Source: CAZAPG01 sp964486935
Lineage (GTDB): Bacteria > Chloroflexota > Anaerolineae > 4572-78 > J111
Length of the DNA: 64,000 nt
Direction: 5' to 3'
Assembly: GCA_964486935.1 (NCBI GenBank)
Contig: CAZAPG010000005.1
Span: 124,001 to 188,000, forward strand
Below, one piece after another: positions 33,801 through 41,402 of the stretch; position 1 is the stretch's first letter; every line of letters begins with the position of its first letter. The notes under the pieces are model-generated. The model saw only the letters and a list, made by a program, of their open reading frames with translations, did not search any database and had not been told where the DNA came from. The translations under genes and the position numbers were made by a program.

Positions 33801-35291
33801 AAACCTCAGGTTGCCCCTCAGCCGGTCGTAAGCAATTTATTAGAGGATGACTTTACCGACCCCTCGAGCGGCTGGCCGACGGAGGATGTGGAAGGACAAC
33901 CCTACCGCGTGGGCTATCACCCGCCCGATTTTTACCACGTTGAACCCAGAACCGCCAACGAAACAACCGTAGTTTCCGAAGGGCAAGAGTTTGGCGATAT
34001 CACCGTGGAGACAGCAGCTTTTGTAGACCACACCGATACTGAAACCGGCGACTTTCGCTACGGCCTGATTGTGCGCCGTATTGCCGATGATAAATTCTAC
34101 GCCTTCGCTATTTCGCCCCGCAGCGGAACGTGGTACGCGCTCAAAAGCTCGCCCGGCGGGATAGAGGTTTTGGCCGAAGGCGCGGTTGACACCCTGCGCG
34201 GCTTTGCTCCGCCCGGCTTCACCCCCGATAAAACCGACAGCCTGCGCGTCGATGCCAGTGGGTCAACTTTTGCTTTTCACATTAATGACGAGCCGGTGAT
34301 TCAGGTGAGCGACGCCGATTACGCCAACGGGCAGGTAGGCTTTTACGTGGAAAACTTTGACGAAACGCTAACCCACATTCACTATGAGTCGCTCACCGTC
34401 AGAGAAGTCAACCTTGACGAGTTGGCGCTAGCCCCCACGGTAACGCCTTTGCCGCCTACCCCCACCCCAACCGCCCAACCAACCGAAGAGCCGGTTGAGC
34501 CAACGCCAACCCCGGCCCCGCCCCAGGGAATGGTTTTGGTTCCGGCCGGACATTTTCTCATGGGGTCGTCAACCGGACAGGCGGTTGAAAGGCCTGAACA
34601 TCCCGTATTTTTAGATGCCTTTTATATTGACGAGTATGAAGTAACCAATAGCCACTACCGGGAGTGCGTGCGGGCGCAGGGCTGCACCCAGGGGGGAGCC
34701 AATTCGGCCACGCGCGCGGGCTACCGCGACGACCTGGCTTACGATGATTACCCGGTGGTGAATGTCACCTGGGACCAGGCCAATGCCTACTGCCAGTGGG
34801 CGGGCAAACGCCTGCCCGGCGAAGCGCAATGGGAATATGCGGCCAGCGGCCCGGAAAACCTCAACTGGCCCTGGGGCGACACATTTAGGGTTGACCTGCT
34901 GCCCGCTGCCGAGGCGGATACGCAACCTGTGGGCAGCTACCCCGAAGGCGTCAGCCCGTTTGGGGTGCATGATTTGGCCGGCAACGCAAGCGAGTGGGTG
35001 GCCGATGATTTTGACCAGAATTTTTACGCCGAATCGCCCTCCAGCAACCCTCTGCTTACCGGCGTTAGCGCCGGGCGGCTTTACCGGGGCGGCAGCTTTG
35101 GCAATCGCAACGGTATTTTCTACACTACCAGCCGGCGTTACGGCAATATTCGCACCTTTAGCGATACAGACCTGGGCTTTCGCTGCGCGCTCGACGCGCC
35201 GGAGATGACCCCCCCCGAAGAGCGCGCCGAACTGGTGGCCGCGTTCTGCGAGGTGTACGCAGAATATAGACCCGAGGCTCTGTGCCCCTAG
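30846..35291 (+). CDS. Membrane Ser/Thr protein kinase with FGE-fold and triple LamG-like repeat ectodomain
   Basis: 1481 residues. Cytoplasmic kinase domain at about 15-285: Lys48 (VAIK), HRD 144-146 (MIHRDLKPAN), DFG 164-166, SPE 190-192, all active-site residues present. One membrane helix at 336-358. The exterior part begins with an FGE/SUMF1-like domain (about 382-595), then three tandem domains of about 200 residues beginning near 602, 800 and 1001, a Pro/Thr linker (about 1205-1225) and a second FGE-like domain to the end. The tandem domains resemble LamG/DUF1080-like sugar-binding folds. Both FGE domains lack the Cys pair of active formylglycine enzymes, so they probably bind rather than oxidise. 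A receptor kinase sensing a sugar or protein ligand is the inference. Confidence 0.88.
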   Translation: MSKPKPNLNWVGQTIGGRYKVDSFIDHGGMSAVYKASDPNLQRTVAIKIIHAHLSSDPSFVKRFEQEAAAVARLRHPNIIQVYDFNHDQDVYYMVLEYVPGQTLKDRLSDLSDVGEQLPLAEVIKIMTEVCEAVAYAHDHKMIHRDLKPANVMLTPKGQAILMDFGVAKMLSGQDQTATGTIIGTAKYMSPEQARGERPDERSDIYALGVMLYEMVAGQPPFDADTTVAILMKHVNEPVPDIRKINDDVPDEIVEIIEKSLAKNPKERYQSAAHMSAALKLIKRLGQAKGPVTDAQKTVSSKKRQSTKPSSVSAAASATVELSAQPATAPSKNSALWLVGGIAVVLLAVLGVAGLLAYNFLTNTDDPGGEAVAALDPTLPSSEGMVRIPANTYTVGLDTPDRDHAQAQQVELGEFWIDQREVTNVQYAQFLAETDNPPPTDWPGSQIPDDQADHPVKGVTWNLAQAYCQWAKKRLPTEAEWEVAARGPEGRLFPWGDRMDAVKLPRGGTYKVGSKATNQSPFGVFDMAGNVWEWVDEPYASVPEGQKVLRGGANDFLKDMAYRLHGDPTIPTMYASAGVRCVANEVNVVNAQEVAENIFYQDSFDDPGSGWPIQAEGTFFYGYHPPDFFHVEVGTPDSHTVVSRQPSFEEVTVEADILVDHTTTPDGDFRYGLALHRTGDQYYAFTVSPRSGSWYVLKSSSAGLQVLDQGNVATLQGIAPQGFTPDKTDKLRVDAAGGNYIFHINNEPVSQISDAEYASGEVGFFVETFDETLAHVHYDTLTIRQAEIEPVQLSNVLLKDDFTDPSSGWPTEDVEGQPYRVGYHPPDFYHVEPRTANETTVVSEAQEFGDVTVVSESFVDHTDTETGDFRYGLIVRRIEDDKFYAFTISPRSGTWQILKKTPTELSVLKEGQIDTLQGFAPPGFTPDKTDSLRVDAVGANLTFHINGQTVAQVSDAEYASGQVGFYVENFDETLTHIHYESLTVQKPQVAPQPVVSNLLEDDFTDPSSGWPTEDVEGQPYRVGYHPPDFYHVEPRTANETTVVSEGQEFGDITVETAAFVDHTDTETGDFRYGLIVRRIADDKFYAFAISPRSGTWYALKSSPGGIEVLAEGAVDTLRGFAPPGFTPDKTDSLRVDASGSTFAFHINDEPVIQVSDADYANGQVGFYVENFDETLTHIHYESLTVREVNLDELALAPTVTPLPPTPTPTAQPTEEPVEPTPTPAPPQGMVLVPAGHFLMGSSTGQAVERPEHPVFLDAFYIDEYEVTNSHYRECVRAQGCTQGGANSATRAGYRDDLAYDDYPVVNVTWDQANAYCQWAGKRLPGEAQWEYAASGPENLNWPWGDTFRVDLLPAAEADTQPVGSYPEGVSPFGVHDLAGNASEWVADDFDQNFYAESPSSNPLLTGVSAGRLYRGGSFGNRNGIFYTTSRRYGNIRTFSDTDLGFRCALDAPEMTPPEERAELVAAFCEVYAEYRPEALCP
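32649..34420 (+). repeat. Three tandem coding repeats, two with long near-identical DNA
   Basis: Units begin at about 32649, 33243 and 33846 (spacing 594 and 603 bases). Units 2 and 3 share more than 100 bases of almost unbroken identity from the GATGACTTTACCGACC start onward, which indicates recent duplication. Confidence 0.85.
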
Positions 35292-36215
35292 TTAGCCGTA
35301 AACCTCCTTTATCAACTTTTCATTAATCCCGGCGGGGCCGTAAATTTCTGGCACAAACGTTTGATCGGTTATGGGCGGACGCACATAACCGATATTTTTT
35401 TGCCGGGGCGGCAGCTCTATTGGCTCGGGGGTTAAATCTTCATACGGAATCATGCTTAACAGATGCCTGATTAGATTCAGGCGAGCATGTTTTTTAACAT
35501 CGGCCTCAACCACATACCAGGGGGCCTGTTTGATATCGGTGTGGGCCATCATCGCATCTTTGGCTTTGGAATATTCAACCCAGTTAGAGCGGGCTTCTAA
35601 ATCCATAGGGCTAAGTTTCCAGCGCCGGGTAATATCGTGAATGCGATTTTGAAACCGGCGTTCCTGCTCTTCGTCACTCACCGAGAGCCAGTATTTGATT
35701 AAGATAATCCCTGAGCGCACCAGCATGCGCTCAAATTCGGGGCAGGAGCGCAAAAACTCTCGATACTCCTCTTCGGTGCAAAAGCCCATCACCCGTTCAA
35801 CCAGGGCGCGGTTGTACCAGCTTCGGTCAAATAGCACTATCTCGCCGGCGGCGGGCAGGTGAGCCGCGTAGCGTTGAAAATACCACTGGGTTTGCTCGCG
35901 TTCGGTGGGCTTGGGCAACGCCACTATCCGCGCCACCCGCGGACTCAACCGTTCCGTAATCCGCTTGATGACGCCTCCTTTGCCGGCAGTGTCGCGCCCC
36001 TCAAAAATAACTATCACCTTCAAACCTTTGTGTCTAATCCATTCTTGCAGTTTGACCAGTTCAGTTTGCAGCCTGACCAGCTCTTTTTCGTAGGTTTTAT
36101 TTTTTATCCGCTTGCGCTTTTTTTTGTTACTTTTGTTTTCAGGCATCTGCCCGTCGGTTGATTGAGCAGCAACATCTTGATCCTTGGTTTTTTCTTTTGA
36201 CTTTTTTTTACTCAT
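35292..36215 (-). CDS. ppk2: Polyphosphate kinase 2 (PPK2)
   Basis: 307 residues. Walker A FEGRDTAGKGG and the PPK2 lid/Walker B region FDRSWYNRALVERVMGFC are intact, followed by the conserved RRWKLSPMD stretch. Transfers phosphate between polyphosphate and nucleotides; this length and order fit class I (ADP to ATP), which is inference. The N-terminal 40 residues are a Lys-rich disordered leader. ATG at the start with GAGAGG upstream. Convergent with the kinase gene, sharing no gap (stop codons abut). A good promoter precedes it. Confidence 0.93.
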   Translation of the reverse strand: MSKKKSKEKTKDQDVAAQSTDGQMPENKSNKKKRKRIKNKTYEKELVRLQTELVKLQEWIRHKGLKVIVIFEGRDTAGKGGVIKRITERLSPRVARIVALPKPTEREQTQWYFQRYAAHLPAAGEIVLFDRSWYNRALVERVMGFCTEEEYREFLRSCPEFERMLVRSGIILIKYWLSVSDEEQERRFQNRIHDITRRWKLSPMDLEARSNWVEYSKAKDAMMAHTDIKQAPWYVVEADVKKHARLNLIRHLLSMIPYEDLTPEPIELPPRQKNIGYVRPPITDQTFVPEIYGPAGINEKLIKEVYG

Positions 36216-36326
36216 TGTTCTGCCTCTCATCCTTGAGTTTTAATAAAGCTGTTTAATTTTTGGATAGCAATGAAGTTATCAAGCGGGTGAACAATACAGA
36301 AAATTACCAAAACCACTTTTTATCAT

Positions 36327-36356
36327 ATCATAGCAAAATCAATTTACCAGTGACAA
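36327..36356 (-). promoter_or_regulatory. Predicted promoter of ppk2
   Basis: Minus-strand TTGTCA and TATGAT separated by 18 bases, about 110 bases before the ATG. Confidence 0.5.
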
Positions 36357-36410
36357 ATATCGCAATATTACCTGACAACCGGGCCAATATTTTTAGTCAG
36401 CCCTCTGGTT

Positions 36411-37847
36411 CTATTCATCATCTGCAACGGTTACGGATGACTCTGACGAGAAGCCGGTTTGTAAAGGAATTACCCATGTTGCCGGAGCAAAAATATTAAG
36501 AGGGGCCTGGGCCAGGTTTTCGGTGGGGTCAACAATGGGTTGGTAGGGCCGCCCGTTGAGCGAAACCTGGGCGTGCAGTTGAATTATTGGGTTTTCAATA
36601 CCGGCCTGGGCTAATCGCTGTTTTAAGTAGTGAACATATTGAATCATCATATCTGGCCGGGTGGCCATTTTGCCAATCTGGCGGGTGGTCAAATCCTGGC
36701 GCGGGTCAACCAGCCAGCGCTGGCTGGTTTGGGGGTCGGTTACTACAATGGCGATATCGCCGCTTTTGCCGCGCAACTTCATGCGCCACGAGAAGCGGTG
36801 CCCATCTTCGGTCCAGGCTACATTACCGGGGTATAGCCAGTGGCGCAGGGGAATGAGTATTTGCAGCGCCAGATAGATAGTTACAAAGCCAGCTATCCAC
36901 CAGCGGCGCTTGAGCGCAGGCCAGGGCAGCGTGTCGGGCAAATGGGGTTTGGGGGCGCGCAGCAGCCGGCGCGGCCAGCCGGTTTCTGCAAACAAAATGG
37001 TAGCGGCAATCATCAGGTAGGGGAAGATGCCAATGTTAAACAGCCATTTATTGGTCAGGTGAAAGAAAAGCAGCAGTAAAAATGCCGGCAGCCGGGTGCG
37101 TCGCCACAGCAGCAAAAAACCAATACTCAGGTCAAACAGCAGGCCGCCGTAACTAAAAAAGAAGGTGGCCCACTCGGTGGTAAAAAAAGGCCCCATCAGC
37201 GGGTAATGGGCGCGATTATGCAGCCAATCTCGCATGGGGTGTCCGGCCAGCCAATCGGCGTTGATTTTGGCAACGCCGGCGTAAAAGTACACAATCACCA
37301 GTTGCGCTCTAAAAATAAACACCTGCCAAAATGGAACCATCTGCCGGCGCAGGTCGGGCCGCAATTTTTGGTCTAGCGAGGCCCAGCGATGGGCGTCGAC
37401 ACATATTAATAAAAACGCCAGCAGAATAATAAGGTAGTAGTGATTATTGTATTGGGCTTTATCCAGCAAAAATACGTAGGTGTAGGTGAAAAAAAACAAC
37501 ATCGCCGATACCCGGTAAAAAAAGCCAAGCGCCAGGCCCAGCGCGGATAACCCCATAACAAAAAATACGGCGTACACCCACTGCCCCGGCAGGGGCGCTA
37601 CAAAGGGGAAAAGTTCGTAGGTAAAATAGAAATTGGGTTGAATGTAGTAATAAGGAATCCGGCCAAAGACGTGGTAGCGATAAACCTCCCAAACCATAAT
37701 GGCGCCAAACAAAACCCTAAACGTAGCCAGCGAGGCCACATCTACGGGTTTTAGCAACGCCTCAACCATTATCTGGATTCTACGGGCAATAAATGGTATA
37801 ATGTTGGCGTTAATTTCTTTTGGCAGAAAGCGTTGGCTTACTTCCAT
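36411..37847 (-). CDS. Vitamin K-dependent gamma-carboxylase homologue (HTTM family)
   Basis: 478-residue polytopic membrane protein with several hydrophobic helices from about 38 to 300. The family signature is strong: AQYNNHYYL at 131-139, DAHRWASLD, and YFYAGVAKINADWL, where Lys194 aligns with the catalytic Lys218 of human gamma-glutamyl carboxylase. The following GGLLFDLSIGF and FFHLTNKWLFNIG also match the enzyme. It is shorter than the animal protein (758). Animal enzymes carboxylate Glu with reduced vitamin K; bacterial homologues are thought to do a related quinone-linked reaction. First ATG used; an internal ATG at residue 27 is an alternative. Confidence 0.85.
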   Translation of the reverse strand: MEVSQRFLPKEINANIIPFIARRIQIMVEALLKPVDVASLATFRVLFGAIMVWEVYRYHVFGRIPYYYIQPNFYFTYELFPFVAPLPGQWVYAVFFVMGLSALGLALGFFYRVSAMLFFFTYTYVFLLDKAQYNNHYYLIILLAFLLICVDAHRWASLDQKLRPDLRRQMVPFWQVFIFRAQLVIVYFYAGVAKINADWLAGHPMRDWLHNRAHYPLMGPFFTTEWATFFFSYGGLLFDLSIGFLLLWRRTRLPAFLLLLFFHLTNKWLFNIGIFPYLMIAATILFAETGWPRRLLRAPKPHLPDTLPWPALKRRWWIAGFVTIYLALQILIPLRHWLYPGNVAWTEDGHRFSWRMKLRGKSGDIAIVVTDPQTSQRWLVDPRQDLTTRQIGKMATRPDMMIQYVHYLKQRLAQAGIENPIIQLHAQVSLNGRPYQPIVDPTENLAQAPLNIFAPATWVIPLQTGFSSESSVTVADDE

Positions 37848-38237
37848 TTGAAAATCTTCAAAATTCTACATCAAGCCAAACAGATAATTTATCAGGGATA
37901 TTCAGGAGGGCGTGGGGATTAAAAACAGACATTGGTTTGATACTGTTATACACGTTATTCAATTAACTGGCAAGGTTGAAACCGGTGTATTAGTACCATC
38001 ACCTTAAAAGAAACTCTCGACAATTTTGCAGGGCTTTAGTATAATTGGTAAGGTAATCCTCAATAAGCAATGCAGTACGCTTAAAAACTTAGCAGCTATT
38101 ATCTCTTCACTAATTGACCCATAAGGCATCAAAAAAGGGTCAACGTCCCTAATTGTTACATGTCAGGTATATTTTTTGACTCAGTGATTAGGTAAACTAT
38201 TTTTTGATGCAAAAGCAAGTTCATTGGGAGTGTTATT
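37848..38237. other. Intergenic region with promoter and inverted repeat
   Basis: 390 bases between divergent genes. Besides the promoter entry, it has a 7-bp inverted repeat TTGACCC..GGGTCAA (about 38113-38144), a possible operator or weak hairpin. No gene recognised. Confidence 0.5.
38017..38045 (+). promoter_or_regulatory. Predicted sigma-70 promoter of the AAA+ gene
   Basis: TCGACA and a perfect TATAAT with a 17-base spacer, about 190 bases before the ATG. Confidence 0.6.
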
Positions 38238-39662
38238 ATGGCGACAACCGGAAGTTTGAAGCAACTTAGCAGTACCGGCGCGCTATCGCAACAACGACAA
38301 TCAATTAATTCCGCAGGGTTAACCGGAACTACTTCACTGCGTGGGGGAACCTCTGGTCTGGAAGCCCCCAGCATAAAACGTTTTGAGGGGATGGCCGAAC
38401 TCCTTGAGCCGCCGCACGCTCTGGATGAATTAGATATCAAACAAAATATGATCACCGATATTTTGCTTCGGCTCACTTACAACGAGGGCGAGGTTAGCGT
38501 TAGCCGGGCCGAAGAAATTATGAAACTGCCCTACAAGGTGCTTGATGAGTTACTCTCGTGGATGCAGCAAGAGCACCTGGTTGAGGTATCCAAAGCCGTG
38601 GGCAGCCTGGGCCGCCGGGGCTACGTTTACAGCCTGACCGATACCGGACGCGCCCGGGCCAAAGAAGCTCTGGAGCGCACCCTGTACGTTGGGCCGGCGC
38701 CTGTCCCCCTGGAAAAGTACACTCAGGCCGTGTTAGCCCAGGCCACCATCAAACGGCTATCGCGCCAAGAGGTGCAGCAGGCGCTCAATCACCTTATTTT
38801 GCCCAAAGATTTTGACCGCAGAATTGGGCCGGCTGTTAACGCCGGCAGTTCCATATTTTTGTACGGCCCCCCCGGCAACGGTAAAACCACCATCTCCGAA
38901 GCCATTGCCGAGTTGCTGGGCGGCGGCGAACCTATCTGGATTCCTTATTCCGTAACCGTAGGCGGGGCAATTATTCAAATATACGATAGCCTCATCCACA
39001 AACACAGCGAGGAAGAACGCGGCGGGGCCGACCATCGCTGGGGCCTGTTCCAGCGCCCTTCGGTGATGGTGGGCGGCGAACTAACTATGGAACACCTGGA
39101 GCTGCGCTACGAGGAAACCGCCAAATTTTACGAGGCCCCGCTGCAAATGAAGGCCAACGGCGGCATGTTCTTGATTGACGACTTTGGCCGCCAGCAAATC
39201 ACCCCCGCCGAACTGCTCAACCGCTGGATTGTGCCCCTGGAAACCAGAATAGACTTTTTGCGCCTCAACTCCGGCCAAACCTTTGAAATCCCCTTTAAAC
39301 AATTGCTGGTATTTAGCACCAACCTTGACCCGGAAGATTTGGTTGACGGCGCTTTTTTACGCCGAATTCAAATTAAAGTAGGCGTGTTTGGCCCCGATGA
39401 AAAAATGTTTTATCAAATATTTGCCAACCAGGCCAAAGCCCTTGGCTTTCCAGATATCGACCGGGAGTCGTTTTTGTACTTTATTAACGAATGGTACCGC
39501 AAAACCGGTAAACCGCTGCAATCGGTTCACCCCCGCGATATTCTAAAAACGGTCAAGCTGATTTGTGAGTACTCTGGCGAGCCAACCCGAATGACGCCGC
39601 AACTTATCGAGGAAGCCTGCAACGGCTACTTTGTTAAAGCCAAATCCGGCGAAATTTTGTAA
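38238..39662 (+). CDS. AAA+ ATPase with N-terminal winged-helix domain
   Basis: 474 residues. The N-terminal 45 residues are Ser/Thr/Gly-rich. Residues about 65-140 read as a winged-helix/MarR-like domain (DILLRLTYNEGEVSVSRAEE, LLSWMQQEHLVEVSKAVGS). The AAA+ core begins at about 185: Walker A GPPGNGKT 210-217, Walker B MFLIDDFG, sensor STNLDPEDL and arginine-finger-like GAFLRRIQIK. A C-terminal helical lid follows. The type occurs near pilus and secretion genes in other bacteria, but none is seen here. Its role, possibly a remodeller or DNA-linked regulator, is inferred. Confidence 0.8.
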   Translation: MATTGSLKQLSSTGALSQQRQSINSAGLTGTTSLRGGTSGLEAPSIKRFEGMAELLEPPHALDELDIKQNMITDILLRLTYNEGEVSVSRAEEIMKLPYKVLDELLSWMQQEHLVEVSKAVGSLGRRGYVYSLTDTGRARAKEALERTLYVGPAPVPLEKYTQAVLAQATIKRLSRQEVQQALNHLILPKDFDRRIGPAVNAGSSIFLYGPPGNGKTTISEAIAELLGGGEPIWIPYSVTVGGAIIQIYDSLIHKHSEEERGGADHRWGLFQRPSVMVGGELTMEHLELRYEETAKFYEAPLQMKANGGMFLIDDFGRQQITPAELLNRWIVPLETRIDFLRLNSGQTFEIPFKQLLVFSTNLDPEDLVDGAFLRRIQIKVGVFGPDEKMFYQIFANQAKALGFPDIDRESFLYFINEWYRKTGKPLQSVHPRDILKTVKLICEYSGEPTRMTPQLIEEACNGYFVKAKSGEIL

Positions 39663-39679
39663 CCTCATCCCAACAACAA

Positions 39680-39711
39680 AAAAGGGGACGCGCCATAGAG
39701 CGTCCCCTTTT
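39680..39711 (+). terminator. Bidirectional intrinsic terminator
   Basis: Stem AAAAGGGGACGC / GCGTCCCCTTTT with an 8-base loop between the convergent AAA+ and YihY genes; works on either strand. Confidence 0.9.
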
Positions 39712-39727
39712 TATTTTCAACCCCCAA

Positions 39728-40654
39728 CTATTCCTGATTATTTATGCGGGTGTGCATGGCAATGGTGGCGCTCAGGTGCGCGCCAAACAACACAATCATA
39801 CTGCTCAAATAAATCCACAGCAGCAAGGCCACCAACGCCCCCAGCGAGCCATAAACCAGATGATACGTAGCAAATCCGCTGGTCAAATACCATCTAAAGG
39901 CGCTGTTGGCCAGCTCCCATCCTACAGCGGCCAGAGCAGCGCCTCCAATTGCTTCGCGCCAGCGCACTTTGGTATTGGGTATCCAGCGGTATAAATTCAA
40001 AAACATCAAAAATATTACAAACCAGGGCACCAACCTGGCCGTAATATGCCAGGCGTATGTATCGTAAATTCTGGCTCCCCCAAATAACGGTATCTCAAAG
40101 CGGGGAAAAAGATTAAAAACTGTGGTCACAAATATCCACAAAATCAGGAGTCCGGCCAGGCTGGCAACCATTGCCAGCGCCACTAAACGGCCCGATAGAA
40201 AATTGCGCGCTTCGGCGGTATGCCAGGCCCGATTAATGCTGTGCCCCAGCGCATTAAAAACGCCCGAGGCCGCCCACAGCAACCCAATTGTTCCCACTAT
40301 TTGCACCGTGCCTCTAATGTTTAATGCCTGTTCAATATTGGCTTTGACCAGTTGCTGGGCCGCAGGTAAAAATTGCTCCACCGCATCCAGTACGGTTTGC
40401 TGAACAGACTCATTCTCCAGCACCGAGCTAACAAAGCCAATCAAGAAAATCAGCAACGGAAACAGAGAAAACAGGGCATAGTAAGCAATGCTGGCCGCCG
40501 ATTCGGCGGCATGAGCGTCGGAGAAATTTTTTATGGTATCTACGGTAATAGACAGCGCCCCGCCGCATAACCTGTCAACCTGCTGATACATTGATTTGGC
40601 TTTAACCTTAAACTCCATAGCTAAAATGCTTTCTATCATTGCAACTGTTCCCAT
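39728..40654 (-). CDS. YihY/BrkB-family inner membrane protein
   Basis: 308 residues, about six membrane helices. The family pattern is present: DAHAAESAASIAYYALFSLF near the first helix, and LRWREAIGGA-like and SLGALVALLLWIYLSSMIVL motifs later (the segment VRWREAIGGA is seen). The family was once called RNase BN by mistake and is now thought to be a transporter or lipid-handling protein. Start uncertain: ATG used, a TTG 6 bases earlier or an ATG 15 bases later is possible. The frame begins 2 bases after the DUF2071 stop, so the two genes are coupled. Confidence 0.88.
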   Translation of the reverse strand: MGTVAMIESILAMEFKVKAKSMYQQVDRLCGGALSITVDTIKNFSDAHAAESAASIAYYALFSLFPLLIFLIGFVSSVLENESVQQTVLDAVEQFLPAAQQLVKANIEQALNIRGTVQIVGTIGLLWAASGVFNALGHSINRAWHTAEARNFLSGRLVALAMVASLAGLLILWIFVTTVFNLFPRFEIPLFGGARIYDTYAWHITARLVPWFVIFLMFLNLYRWIPNTKVRWREAIGGAALAAVGWELANSAFRWYLTSGFATYHLVYGSLGALVALLLWIYLSSMIVLFGAHLSATIAMHTRINNQE

Positions 40655-40656
40655 TT

Positions 40657-41391
40657 TCAATATTGAATTTTCACCCCCTGGCGCACCGCCACCGCCGAAC
40701 CCTGCGCCAAAAAAGCCGAGCTGGGTTTGGCTTGCAACGGTTCTGCAAAAGCGGGGCCGTACAGGTTGGCAACGTCGCAGTTAAGGCCGCTCTCGCTTAC
40801 CTGCCACACCTGCCAGCGGGGGTGTTCAACCTGATACTCAACGCATCCTCCATCCTTTTGCCCGGAGTAGCCCCAGTAATGCTCGGTAATAAATTCTTCT
40901 TCAGAGCCGGAGACAAGCGGCTGGGCCGAACCTGTGGTTTTAACTTGCAGGCTGTTCCACTGCCGCTTAAACCGCCAGCCATATTCTACAAAAAGATACG
41001 GCTCCGGCAAAGCCGCATTTTGCTCTACCGTGTGACGCATTGGCAGCGCCACATACTTTTCATTATATACCCCACGGGCCACCGCCGCGATAGCCCATTT
41101 AGGCACAATTTCTTTTACAAATACTACGCCTCTGCGCCAGCCTTCGGGGCCTTTGCGGCGCACGTAAAAGCGCAGGTTGACCTCTTCAAAATTGGCGTGA
41201 AAGGGAACAGGCAGGCCAAGCAGGCGCGTCTTCAAAAACAAAAAGCCAACCATGCTGATAAAGGTTTTGCCGTTCCAGGTATCCAGTTCTGTGCCGGAGG
41301 GAGTGTGCGGGCGCAGCACTGCCGGGTCAATTTGGTAATTGAGCATGGCCAGATAACGCCACTCGGCGGTAAGAAATTTCCGTTGCTTCAT
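40657..41391 (-). CDS. DUF2071 (YqjF-like) protein
   Basis: 244 residues. DUF2071/YqjF family with an acetoacetate-decarboxylase-like fold: starts KFLTAEWRYLAMLNYQIDPAVL and contains WNGKTFISMVGFLF and the FYVRRKGPEGWRRGVVF core. No enzymatic activity is established for the family. The start is the ATG with AAGGAG upstream; a longer in-frame extension (about 39 residues) overlaps the next gene and lacks a ribosome site. In an operon with the glucosidase-like gene upstream and yihY downstream. Confidence 0.85.
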   Translation of the reverse strand: MKQRKFLTAEWRYLAMLNYQIDPAVLRPHTPSGTELDTWNGKTFISMVGFLFLKTRLLGLPVPFHANFEEVNLRFYVRRKGPEGWRRGVVFVKEIVPKWAIAAVARGVYNEKYVALPMRHTVEQNAALPEPYLFVEYGWRFKRQWNSLQVKTTGSAQPLVSGSEEEFITEHYWGYSGQKDGGCVEYQVEHPRWQVWQVSESGLNCDVANLYGPAFAEPLQAKPSSAFLAQGSAVAVRQGVKIQY

Positions 41392-41402
41392 CTTTGGCTC
41401 CT

